A DNA stretch of 64,000 nucleotides from Rhynchopus sp. YZ270_cl-10 (Eukaryota; Euglenozoa; Diplonemea; Diplonemida; Diplonemidae): positions 806,001 to 870,000 of the forward strand of contig OZ037876.1 of the NCBI GenBank assembly GCA_964035575.1, in the 5' to 3' direction. Position 1 is the first letter of the stretch. The number at the start of each line of letters is the position of its first letter. The translations under genes and the position numbers were made by a program. The notes beneath the pieces are model-generated. The model ran no database searches. It was not told the DNA's origin and worked only from the letters and a program-made list of their open reading frames with translations. Shown in pieces: positions 50,146 through 59,178 of this stretch.

Positions 50146-50242
50146 AAGGAAGGAGATATGCATACGAGGCTTCTAAGATCCGGGGAGAATGGGGTGGGTG
50201 AGGGGGGGAGTTTTCCAGCCATCAGACTGTGTTTTCTGCGTT

Positions 50243-51298
50243 TCATAGAGGGGTGTCGTTGATGGTCTTCTGTCCGTTTTTGGTGGTAGTTGTGCGGAGG
50301 ATGCGTTTGCCGTTGGGTTGGACGATGACCTCTTGGGTGGTCGAGGTCTGGGTAGAGGTGGCAGCTCCACCACCCATACCAGGGCCAGACATACCCCCCA
50401 TACCTCCCATACCCCCCATCCCAGGGAAGCCCCCTGGGAACCCAGCCCCGCCCTGTGGCATTCCACCGGGCATTCCACCAGGCTTACTGCCACACGAACC
50501 ACTACCACAACCACCACCACCACCACCCCCACCACAACCACCGCCGGGCATCCCACCTGCAAACCCCGCAAACCCAGCCGCCCCCCCAACACCCGCCTTG
50601 CTCAGGATGTCCGCGAGGTTGAGGTTGTAGTGCGGCGGGTTCTTTGGATCATCCATAGTCTGGCCCTGCTGCTGCTTTTTGATTACCTGTTTGTGGGATA
50701 GGCAATTTTTTGTTATGTTGGTCAGTACAAAAAAATGCTCCACATTTGGAATATTACCCCCCCCAGAAATTCCCAATTATAGTGAGATGTATTTACTCAT
50801 TAATATGTCCTACATTTTTTTTTTTTGGTGTGGAACAACTTCACCATTAAATTGAATTGAATTGAGTCGGCATACCTTCTCCAATTCAGCCATGACCGAC
50901 GACCCTTTTTGTTGCCCAAAAATCTGATTGAATAGGTCTTGGGGGTCCATGTTCTGCATTCCTTGCATTCCGTGCATGCCTTGCGGGAAGCCACCCGGCA
51001 TTCCCCCTGGCATCCCCCCTCCGAAGGCGTCGTACTGTTGTCTCCTCTGCGGGTCAGAGATGAGCTGGTATGCCTCTGCGATCTGCTTAAACTTCTTCTC
51101 CGCTGCCTCTCGGTCGCCTTGATTCAAATCGGGGTGCCACTTCTTCGCAAGACGTCGGTATGCCTTTTTAATGTCGTCCTGCGATGCCCCCTTATCCAAC
51201 CCCAACGTCGCATAAGGGTTTGCGGAGTTGAACCTCCTCTGCACAACCCTCCCCGCTGCACCCCCTCCCCACCTCCCCGCTGCTCGATATATTTGCAT
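50243..51298 (-). CDS. Mitochondrial-type J-domain protein (two exons)
   Basis: Exons 50876-51298 and 50243-50686 join in phase 0 (donor GTATGC, acceptor TTTACAG-like AACAG) to give 288 aa. The N-terminal 25 residues ([23 protein letters not shown]) are basic and suggest mitochondrial import. Residues 27-90 are a J domain with the HPD motif at 55-57 (KKWHPDLNQ), needed to stimulate HSP70 ATPase. The rest is Gly/Met-rich ([15 protein letters not shown]) with a Gly/Cys segment ([11 protein letters not shown]), and ends in a short conserved-looking beta tail ([20 protein letters not shown]). There is no DnaJ zinc-finger domain, so it is class B/C-like. It probably partners mitochondrial HSP70. 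Confidence 0.88.
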
Positions 51299-51336
51299 TG
51301 TGCTATGTGGTGTGTTCTGTTGAAGAGGGTTTTTTT

Positions 51337-51390
51337 TGTTTGAAAACTTGGTTGTATTAGTGTAGCCACCCGAGGATGAACTCCACTATA
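51337..51390. repeat. Dispersed repeat, CCCGAGGATGAACTCCACTAT family
   Basis: AAACTTGGTTGTATTAGTGT then AGCCACCCGAGGATGAACTC; close copy of 35813-35862. It lies within 40 bp upstream of the mitochondrial J-protein start. Confidence 0.65.
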
Positions 51391-51427
51391 TAAGTTTTTT
51401 TAAAAAGAAGATTGAAGATGAATATTG

Positions 51428-51515
51428 GGCCATCTATGATCGTCTCCGTGAGGCTGTGAGAGAAGCTTAGAGAGATGTGAGAAGCCTACTGAGAGTTAGT
51501 GAGAGCTACTATGAT
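51428..51515. repeat. Dispersed repeat, ATCTATGATCGTCTCCGTG family
   Basis: CATCTATGATCGTCTCCGTG then AGGCTGTGAGAGAAGCTTAG; matches 12995-13070 beside the large array. Confidence 0.65.
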
Positions 51516-51906
51516 AATGTATATCAAAAGAAAAAGGGGGGTATCGTTTGGTGAAGGCAAGTCCCGCTGTCCATTTTTTTTTGAAAAAAAAAGGGTGGGA
51601 AAAAAGGAGTGGTGTGTGGGGTGGTAAAGGCAACACCCCTCCTTGTGGTGTTTGTCCCCAAAAAGAAAGAAAATTTGATGAATGCCTATGTGCATGTGCA
51701 TCTGGAAAAAAAGGGGGGCTTTTTGTGGGAAGATGAAATGTGTGCCTTACTGCGCACACATGGACACATCTTGGAAAAAAGAGAAAAAAAAAGAGAAAAA
51801 ACGATGAATAAACCGTTGAAAATAAGCATTAAAAAAAGGCCTCCATGAAAGCATTGCACAACTAAAAGGAAGCCGTTTTTTTTGTGGCTTGGGTGGGTTG
51901 TTTTGC

Positions 51907-51957
51907 TGCATCGACAATCATCTACTCGAGGTAGATCATGTATACACAGCGACAATC
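51907..51957. repeat. Short dispersed repeat, CGACAATC family
   Basis: TGCATCGACAATCATCTACT then CGAGGTAGATCATGTATACA; the CTACTCGAGGTAG hairpin replaces CCTACCGAGGTAGG of the 53041 copy with compensating changes. Confidence 0.6.
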
Positions 51958-52437
51958 TTCGCTAAAAACAAAAAAAAAACATCCATTTTTTTAAATTTTG
52001 CACCAATAATTTGGTACTCAATATCACCCGAAAGGCTAGAGTTCAATTTTTTTTTTTTTGAAATATTCGGCTGTATTGAGCGGATACATAAGTGTGATCC
52101 GCAATGTAAAAAAAGAAGGGGGAAAAAAAAATCTGAGGGAGCTGGGAAAAGAAGTTGACGTACCGAAACAAACTGAACGGAATAACCAAAAAATAAAAAT
52201 AAGACATTGACATACAGAGCCCTCTCAGTGACAGTGTATCCCCAAATAATAATAAAAAAATGAATGTGCCTCTCGTGCCCACACATCTAAAAAATGGTGA
52301 AATTCTGAAATTTTGATGACAAAAAAAAAGGGGGAAACGGGCTGAAGTTCACCCAAAACTAATTCCGAGCATTATCTATGAAGGTGTCGGGCCCAAAGAG
52401 AAACAGCGACGCTCTATGAAAATATGAATAAAAAAGT

Positions 52438-52520
52438 GAAGTTGATAGTGCAAAACGCCTCTGGGACGCAGGCACTGACAACTCCGCGGGGTTATCGAAC
52501 CCCGGAGTGTTGCGCTTGGG
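52438..52520. repeat. Dispersed repeat, GAAGTTGATAGTGC family (longest copy)
   Basis: GAAGTTGATAGTGCAAAACG and CCTCTGGGACGCAGGCACTG, then GGGGTTATCGAACCCC. The complement contains GGGGTTCGATAACCCC, which looks like a tRNA T-stem and B-box, suggesting a tRNA-derived SINE. Confidence 0.55.
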
Positions 52521-52740
52521 ATAAAAAAAAATTGATATAGATGAAATGTGTCTCTCATGCACACATCTTTACCACTATCGGTATCGCGATGGAACAATAA
52601 AGGGAAGTTGAAACTGTAATGCAAGAAATTACGCGATTCAAGCGCGTTCAAGTAGTTTTTCTGTCACAAATCTAACAGAAAATATGACATTGTATGCAGA
52701 AGTACGATCACTGGACGCATCTGCAGGTTTTTGAACTCCC

Positions 52741-52766
52741 AGAGAGAGAGAGAGAGAGAGAGAGAG
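52741..52766. repeat. GA dinucleotide run
   Basis: Thirteen consecutive AG units. Confidence 0.9.
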
Positions 52767-53040
52767 CACTTCATTGAAAAAGACACACCGAAAGAACATT
52801 TAAAAAAAAAGCATGCACTGTTGCTCAACGCCAGCCATTTTGATTGCCTTCTTTTGCAAACGGCTTTGTTCATAGATATCAGGTCACATGTATGTGCGAA
52901 GGTGAACGAATCAAACGGAACTAAAAATACACCATGCAGACACAGCTTACGTCGGGGTTAAGAAAGACGCAAAAAAATACTTTGTCGCTTTTTTCCCCCC
53001 TTTTTGCTTTTCGAGTCATTTTCCCCCCAGATTTTTTGTT

Positions 53041-53100
53041 GTATCGACAATCACCTACCGAGGTAGGATCTGTACACAATGTCGCCCAAAGGCTTTGTAC
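53041..53100. repeat. Short dispersed repeat, CGACAATC family (best copy)
   Basis: GTATCGACAATCACCTACCG then AGGTAGGATCTGTACACAAT and GTCGCCCAAAGGCTTTGTAC. CCTACCGAGGTAGG and GCCCAAAGGC are small hairpins. It is preceded by a T-rich tract. Confidence 0.65.
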
Positions 53101-53528
53101 TTAATCGGTTTTTTTTTTTTTGCTTTTTTTGTTTTGTTTGCGAAGTTTTCCTGAGGTAGCTGATGTCAGCTCACCATATTGGGGTGGGTAGGGTAGGTTG
53201 GGGAGTTGAGAGGTAATAGTCTAATACACCTATTTGTTTTATTCCTTTTTTTTTGCTTTTTTTCTGTTTTTTTTTCGCCCCCCTTTTTTTGCATCTTTTC
53301 ATGGGTAATAATCTGGCAGACTCAGTCTGATCAATTTTCGACTTTCTCTACTTTAAAAAAATATGTCGACAGAGTCGAAAAAGTCGGATTGAGCTTCAGA
53401 TTTTCTAAACGCAACTCGGTCGGATCACCGACATCTTTAAAAACGGGGTTTTCGCCAAAACCACATCCCTTTTTTTGCGTATCTTCTCGGGGGGGGAACT
53501 GGGACGCAGTTTTTTTTTCCTCTTTTCT

Positions 53529-56500
53529 TTAGTGTGCAATGTTATCATTGCGTGCCTCTCTCTCCTGCTGCTGCTTTGCGTGCAGATCCACTGCACCGAT
53601 AACCGCATCGCGAAGCTTCTCCTCGTTACCAGACGACTCCTGCACAGCCTTTTTGCCCTCATTTTGGAAGATGATGCCAATCTCCAACAGACCACGTGCA
53701 CGGGCGACGATGATATCCTTGGAGACATTGTCGTGAAGGACCTGTTTAAATAGTACATTTTTTAATGGCGTGATACGCTGTTGGAATAGTGTACCTCCAC
53801 TTTCCCTAAGCCATTCATGAAACTGAAAACCCTGGTTGCAACAATCAAAAAAGCAAAAAAATGATTTGATAGTGTCTCGTGGTGTAAAAAACCTGAGGAT
53901 TGCTGTAGTGGAGATAAATTGCATACCATGTCCACTGCAGTGGTGAGGGTCTGGCAGATGTCAAGCGATGTGGCCTCAAAAGCGATGTCGACGAGGTGGT
54001 TTGTCACGTCTGCAGGCTGCTGCTGCACGGCCTCTTCGCCCTTCTTCATGGCTTTGGAGAGGGAGACTCCGGCACCGACCATTTTGCCGTAGGACTTCAT
54101 GTTGTCCATGACGGACTCGGCGCTTGCGACACCCTTGTCGAAGACACCGAGACGTCTGCGTGCACTGAGCTCGTACTGCCTGCCAATGACAATCAGCATG
54201 CGCTCCCCAAACGACAGCTTAACGAGGTCCGCCGCCAGCAACTCAGCCGTCGCCGCAAACGCCTCCTCATGTCCGTCGACAAACGGCCGCACCAGCTTCA
54301 CAAGGTTCAGCGCAATGCGCACTTCCCTCCTCCGCTGCAGCTCACGCATCTCACCCCGAGTCATCTGCGCATCCTGTGTCAAAAGGCGTGCCCACGTGAG
54401 CTTCCCGATGTACGGCTCAAAGGCCTCGCTGCCAAAGAGCGATGTGTAGATGGCATCGGCGTGCACCTTCTGGTCCTCGTTGACGCTCTCCGCCCCGCTG
54501 ACGTCGTACTGCTCACGCTTCTTGGGGTCCGAGAGGGTGTGGTATGCGGAGGCAAGCTTTTGGAAGTTCTCTTTTGCCTCGGGGTCGTTGGGGTTTTTGT
54601 CGGGGTGGCAGCGGGTCGCCTTTTTGTAGTAGGCACGCTTGATTTCGGTGTCGCTTGCGTTTGTTGCGACGCCGAGAGTGTCATAGAAGGCAGTGTCCTT
54701 CACGGCACGCGTAGGTGTGCCTGATGTGGCAGGTGCGTCTGCACGCGCACGCGCCGCGTCCATGATGTCGTCATCGGTCATGGTCGACCGCATGCGGATC
54801 TTCTCCGCTTCTAAGTCGTCCTGCACCCACTGCCGCGAGTGTTCGTCCCATCGCTTCTTCCCCACAATGAACCCTTCATACACCGCCTTCGGTGTGTTCA
54901 TAATGCCCCGCACCGTCTGCACAGCACCGATGCCAACCCCAAGCCCTATGATTGCAGCTCCACTCACCACACCGGCAAGGACACCAGCCGCTGCGCCTGC
55001 TGCACCACCTTCGCGGTAGCCACCAACAGGCATTGCAACCATCGCTACGCAGCCGCCTGCTACGCCTTTGGCTGTGTGGGTGAGGTGAGGTGAGGTGAGG
55101 TGAGGTGAGGTGAGGTGAGGTGAGGTGAGGTGAGGTGAGGTGAGGTGAGGTGAGGTGAGGTGAGGTGAGGTGAGGTGAGGTGAGGTGAGGTGAGGTGAGG
55201 TGAGGTGAGGTGAGGTGAGGTGAGGTGAGGTGAGGTGAGGTGAGGTGAGGTGAGGTGAGGTGAGGTGAGGTGAGGTGAGGTGAGGTGAGGTGAGGTGAGG
55301 TGAGGTGAGGTGAGGTGAGGTGAGGTGAGGTGAGGTGAGGTGAGGTGAGGTGAGGTGAGGTGAGGTGAGGTGAGGTGAGGTGAGGTGAGGTGAGGTGAGG
55401 TGAGGTGAGGTGAGGTGAGGTGAGGTGAGGTGAGGTGAGGTGAGGGGTGAACAGAGTAATATGCAAGAAAAGAGAAAAGTTTATAAGATGATCCTAAGCC
55501 AAAAATAAACAACAGTTCAGAAGAACCCAAGCCTGGGCCTGTGTCGTGTCAGTGCTTAAAGTGTTGGAGTGAGGGTGGGTTATCGCATACCTGCCGACTT
55601 CATCCCACTGGACGCCCCCGCCACCGCATTTTGTGGCTTTCTCACTGAGAAAATATCGCTGAATTCTACCTATGAGGGGAAGGGGGAAGGGGGGAGTGTT
55701 TGAAATAAAAAAGAGAAAATGCTTTATAAGATGAACCTCAAGCCTCTCATTAGTCAACCTGAGGCACAATTGTTGTACGGCATGAAAACAGTGGCTGTGC
55801 TAATTCTGGGAAAATATGGGGATGGATAAATCAGTCCAAACACAGAGAGGTGATGGAGGAGCAGTACTCCACAATGATGTCCGGACTGACTTCCTGTGAC
55901 GCCTACGTGCGAGATGGAGAGGTTCACGGAGTACATCAATAAGCCGAAGACAGGCCCCACGGAGCAGATTTCTGCTCATATTTTGTGCACCTGCGCGACG
56001 ACAGGAGCTACTAAGCATCTTCACTGTGGACAGCATTTTTCAAGCTGAACTGTGCAATGACGCGAACCTACGGAGTCAAGACCCAAGGGGAATATCAGTC
56101 AGGTTATACCCCAACCCAGTCGAAACCTTTTGAAAAAGGCGAGCTCGACGCATCCCAGCAGGATGCGGATGCAGATGCAGACAGCTCCGACACAGCCCTA
56201 CCTCTTCCTCTGGAAAGCTGTGGCAGCCATGCTTTGTGGAGGTCTTCGCTCAGCCGAAGCAGTCTCGCTGCTCAAGGACAACGTCCGGATGACTGCGAAC
56301 GGGTACAAGATTGACTTCGTCCAGAGCCCCTTCTATAACTTTATTTAGCACGCAAATTAAAATCCCCTATTCGAGTTTTCATACAGTAGTTATTTTGCAA
56401 TATTTATTAATTTTCGATGCTCGTGAGCTCAATTTGCCACACTCGCATCGAAAATTAATGCGCAAAAATTATCGCAAAATACAACTGTATGAAAAACCGA

Positions 56501-56693
56501 AATAGATATTGCTGTATTGCCATACCTGTTGCAGGTTCTTCCCTATTTTATCGCCTCCTGGGAGGGACACGTTGCCTGCGTCGCCTTGCGCATCTTGGGG
56601 TGTTGAGGAGGAGCTGGGCTGTGGGTTTGCAGAGTCGGCGGCGGGGGCAGGGGTGGGCGATGGGGACGGGGTGGGCTCTGCTGCGCCACTCAT
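53529..56693 (-). CDS. J-domain protein with DnaJ-X C-terminal domain (four exons)
   Basis: Exons 56526-56693, 55591-55669, 53927-55071 and 53529-53741 give 534 aa. Phases (0, 1, 0) join exactly, with donors GTATGG, GTATGC and GTATGC. The N-terminus is Pro/Ser/Ala-rich. Exons 2-3 create a Gly/Ala-rich stretch (KGVAGGCVAMVAMPVGGY; AGAAAGVLAGVVSGAAIIGL) that may lie on or in a membrane. The J domain is at about 210-275 with HPD near 238-240 (TRCHPDKNPNDPEAKENF). The following DnaJ-X domain contains FGSEAFEPYIGKL and, across the last intron, TTAVDM then VLHDNVSKDIIVARARGLLEIG, matching the family's usual end. Intron 2 contains a 5-bp tandem array of 73 units. Intron 1 holds an element remnant and a MITE. 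It would act as an HSP70 co-chaperone at an organelle or membrane surface. Confidence 0.88.
55077..55445. repeat. Tandem array, 5-bp unit GTGAG, about 73 copies, intronic
   Basis: It lies in intron 55072-55590 of the DnaJ-X gene, ending six bases before the CACACAG acceptor. On the transcribed strand the unit is CCTCA, giving a 370-base pyrimidine-rich tract at the 3' end of the intron. Confidence 0.95.
55474..55500. repeat. Short dispersed hairpin repeat, CTAAGC family (truncated), intronic
   Basis: AGTTTATAAGATGATCCTAA then GCC; only the left half is present. It sits in intron 2 of the DnaJ-X gene. Confidence 0.5.
55714..55760. repeat. Short dispersed hairpin repeat, CTAAGC family, intronic
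   Basis: ATGCTTTATAAGATGAACCT then CAAGCCTCTCATTAGTCAACC; it sits in intron 1 of the DnaJ-X gene. Confidence 0.55.
55790..56348 (+). pseudogene. Remnant of a tyrosine-recombinase-type mobile element in an intron
   Basis: Plus-strand peptides here look coding but are fragmentary. The last one contains AAMLCGGLRSAEAVSLLKDN, resembling the GLR-S-E-x2-L box around the first catalytic Arg of tyrosine recombinases. Such enzymes occur in Crypton elements, DIRS-like elements and phages; I cannot choose among them. The copy is partial and broken and lies opposite to the host gene, inside intron 1 of the DnaJ-X gene. Age is unknown but probably old. Confidence 0.4.
56376..56495. mobile_element. Small hairpin element (MITE-like) in a DnaJ-X gene intron
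   Basis: TTTTCATACAGTAGTTATTT at the left mirrors AAATACAACTGTATGAAAA at the right. An inner stem TTAATTTTCGATGC/GCATCGAAAATTAA follows. It is 120 bp, with no coding capacity. Confidence 0.65.
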
Positions 56694-56990
56694 TGTGTTG
56701 TGTTGTGTGCTTCCTGGGTAGGTGGGGGGGGTTGAACAGTAGGTTCAATTGAAAGATGAGTCACTTTTGAGGTACTTTAAAAAAAAATGTTGCGGGGGAG
56801 AGGTTGCATCTTATTCTTCACAAAAAACTGTCGCATTTTAACGTAACATTCACTAAAAGGAAACCAAAAGAAATAGGGAATGGGGACTGGGAAGGGGTAT
56901 TATCTAAATTTTTTTTTCAGTACAAAGGGTTGGGGAACTGGGGATTGTAAAAAAAGGGGGTAAATTTTAATAAATGTATTCATCTTTTTT

Positions 56991-58493
56991 TCATGCGGCA
57001 TTGCGCTTCTCTAATTCGGCAGTTTTTTGGAAGTTTTCTGCGAGCGATTTGAAGACGTCTTGATCTGGGACGAAGGCAGCTTCGTTGCGGGTAGGAGTGG
57101 ATTGGAGAGCTGCTGCAGCTTGGTCTCTTATATCAATGTTTCTTTTGAACGATTCAAAGTCCCGCGCAATGTCAATATACTTCTGTTCGATGGAGCCCCG
57201 CTGCACTTCAGCCTCGTTGAGCGCAAGCAACAGCTGTGTTTGCTCACGCTTGCACCTCTTGAGCTTCTTCTGCTCTTTGTCAACAATCTTTTGCAGACTC
57301 ACCATGATCTTTCCTCTCTCCAGATGCATTGCCTCTTTGTCTTGCCGGGCCTCCTGGAGTTCTTGCTCTTTGTATTGCAGACGGACTTCGAGAAGGGCGG
57401 CTTTTGCTTCGATGTCTTTTGTTTCTGTGATGCGGAGCTTTGCACGGTCAAGCTCTTGACGTGCTTTGGAGCCGTTCTCCATGACGAGGCGGCCTTCTTG
57501 GCGTGCGTATGCTTCGGCTCTTTCGAGGCGGGTTGCCTTTGCAGTGAGGTCTGCACGTTGCTCTTCGAGCTCGCGTCTTTGCTCGCGGAGGGTGTTGTTG
57601 TCGAGTTGGAGTGCTTTGGCGTCGCTGCGCATGGTGACAATACGTTGTTGGAAGTCGGTCGCAGCGCGTGAGGCTTCTTCCTGCACAGCGTTGGTGCGTT
57701 CGTTGAGCTCTGCAATACGCATTTGATAGTCCTCCCGTTCGGTCTGCATTTGGTGCCGCCAAGAGGCTTCGGAGGCAGTGTGCGAGGTGGCCAGGCTTTC
57801 TCGTTCCCTCATGAGCTCTGCGTTTTGCAGTGTGCGGTCCTGAAGAGCTTTGTCACGGCGTTTGTTTTCGCGTTCCAGCTCGGCGGTTTGCTCCTCTTTG
57901 AAGAATTCGAGCTCGCTGTGTTGGTCTTCAAGCTCTGTTTGGAGTTTGTGGATTTCTCCGGTTTTGCGGACGACGTCAGATTGAAGTTCGTCTACTGCCT
58001 GCTCCAAACGTTGGATCTCATTGACATAGCCGTTGCAGCGCTCTCTCAGAGATGCGGATTCGGTATGGGATTGGGTGTGTTTGCTGTCGCCGTCGGAGGC
58101 TTCGCGTTGCAAAGTGTTGCAGCGGTCGGTCAGGTCGCGTACCCGAGCGGTTTGGGCGCGGAGCTCTGCTTCCATAGCGTGAATGGATTTTTCAGAGTCA
58201 TTCCGGATTTTGCTGAGTTCGGTGCCTTTCATGCGATTTGCTTTCATGTGGTCTTCGATTCTTTCGGAGTTTTCCTTAAGAATGTTGTATTGTGCTGCAA
58301 TGCTGTCACGATCATGTTCAACCTGCTTCAATGCATCATTGTTCTCATCTAAAATACTTTGCAGTCGATCCACCTCCAAACGAGCCTCCTGCTTGCCACG
58401 CCGTTCGCTCTCCAATTCAAGCTTCTGCTTTTCATACCCTTCCCGCAATACCAAGAAATGTTCTTTAAAGATTTGGCATTCTGGACACGCCAT
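56991..58493 (-). CDS. Coiled-coil protein (500 aa)
   Basis: A single exon. Start ATG 58491-58493 (MACPECQIFKEHFLVLREGY) was chosen because TATTCAG, ending a pyrimidine tract, lies twelve bases upstream. Two N-terminal cysteines (CPEC) could bind metal or form a dimer link. Residues about 20-460 are an almost unbroken Glu/Arg/Gln/Leu-rich coiled coil (KLELESERRGKQEARLEVDR; LEEQRADLTAKATRLERAEA). The last 40 residues are less regular (AALQSTPTRNEAAFVPDQDV). No motor, kinase or membrane domain. In composition it resembles the 1178-aa protein at 30992-34528, but I see no specific homology. A structural role is likely. Confidence 0.8.
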   Translation of the reverse strand: MACPECQIFKEHFLVLREGYEKQKLELESERRGKQEARLEVDRLQSILDENNDALKQVEHDRDSIAAQYNILKENSERIEDHMKANRMKGTELSKIRNDSEKSIHAMEAELRAQTARVRDLTDRCNTLQREASDGDSKHTQSHTESASLRERCNGYVNEIQRLEQAVDELQSDVVRKTGEIHKLQTELEDQHSELEFFKEEQTAELERENKRRDKALQDRTLQNAELMRERESLATSHTASEASWRHQMQTEREDYQMRIAELNERTNAVQEEASRAATDFQQRIVTMRSDAKALQLDNNTLREQRRELEEQRADLTAKATRLERAEAYARQEGRLVMENGSKARQELDRAKLRITETKDIEAKAALLEVRLQYKEQELQEARQDKEAMHLERGKIMVSLQKIVDKEQKKLKRCKREQTQLLLALNEAEVQRGSIEQKYIDIARDFESFKRNIDIRDQAAAALQSTPTRNEAAFVPDQDVFKSLAENFQKTAELEKRNAA

Positions 58494-58842
58494 TTTTTTT
58501 TTTCCCTGAATAAAAATAGAAAAGAGAAGAGGGTGAGGAGGCAAGAGAGGAGAAAATAATGATGGATTTTCTTCTTCTTTTTTGTTGAATCAATTTGATT
58601 GAAAAAGTGAAAGGGTATATAAACCCTGTCCGCCCCAAAAAAACACCCCCCCCCATCCCCGATTTGACTGATTTTTTTTTGGATCCGGAAAAAGAAAAAA
58701 AATGAATCCTCAATTTTGAGGGAATATTGTTTAGGATAGCTTCGAATAAAGTAGTGGTTAGGAGAACTGATACAAAAAAAAGTTGGAAAGTGGAAACGCC
58801 TCAAGACCGTTTATCGAAATAAGAGGTGATATTACTTTTTTT
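58494..58842. other. Intergenic region upstream of the 500-aa coiled-coil gene
   Basis: No gene seen. Contains the pyrimidine-rich leader of the neighbouring gene, a short C run and AT-rich filler. Confidence 0.5.
58506..58555 (-). promoter_or_regulatory. Putative trans-splice acceptor of the 500-aa coiled-coil gene
   Basis: On the minus strand a 50-base C/T-rich tract ends in TATTCAG, twelve bases before the ATG. Confidence 0.4.
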
Positions 58843-59178
58843 CTACTTCCGTGCTGGTCTTTTCTTCTTCGAGGAGGATTTCTTGACTGTGGGGTCGAAG
58901 TTGGGGCCGGAGTCTGTGTGTGGGACGCTGAAGGGGGTCATGGGGGAGGCTTTTCCGTCAGTCTTCTTCTTTGAACGTTGTGCGGTGACTGGTACACGGA
59001 GTATTCTTCCCCCGAAGAGGTGTTCCTTGAGCCATTTGACAGACGCAGCGTTGTCGCACGCAAGCGTGTTTCTCAGGTCCGTCTGGACGTCCTTCCCTTC
59101 CTCCTTCGGCACTGCAATGACCTCAAGGTTCTTAGGCATTTTATGCTTGCTCCTCACCTTCTTCATTTTGGCCGGCAT
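58843..59178 (-). CDS. Small basic hypothetical protein (111 aa)
   Basis: Start ATG 59176-59178 (MPAKMKKVRSKHKMPKNLEV) is preceded by TTTTATACAG 17 bases upstream. The protein is strongly basic, with a plausible small folded centre (LEVIAVPKEEGKDVQTDLRN; AASVKWLKEHLFGGRILRV) and a Lys/Ser-rich tail (KKSSSKKKRPARK) that could act as a nuclear signal. I do not recognise the family. It lies 349 bp downstream of nothing else on this strand but directly upstream of the coiled-coil gene, in cluster orientation. Confidence 0.55.
   Translation of the reverse strand: MPAKMKKVRSKHKMPKNLEVIAVPKEEGKDVQTDLRNTLACDNAASVKWLKEHLFGGRILRVPVTAQRSKKKTDGKASPMTPFSVPHTDSGPNFDPTVKKSSSKKKRPARK

Larger units (their letters stand above)
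51299..53528. other. 2.2-kb intergenic stretch rich in short repeats, no gene seen
   Basis: Contains several dispersed repeat copies (51337, 51428, 51907, 52438, 53041) and hairpins of a GATGAATGTGCC...GCACACATC type near 51677, 51731, 52261 and 52540. Also holds a GA run (52741-52766). No convincing coding sequence. Confidence 0.5.

Noticed and set aside
53739-53926. An extra small exon (encoding FMNGLGKVE) in the last DnaJ-X intron
   Set aside because: Its phases do not match the neighbours, whereas direct joining gives the expected DnaJ-X sequence.
54876-55530. Frames of repeated HLTSP on the minus strand
   Set aside because: They run through the intronic GTGAG array; the intron is defined by phase-matched splice sites.
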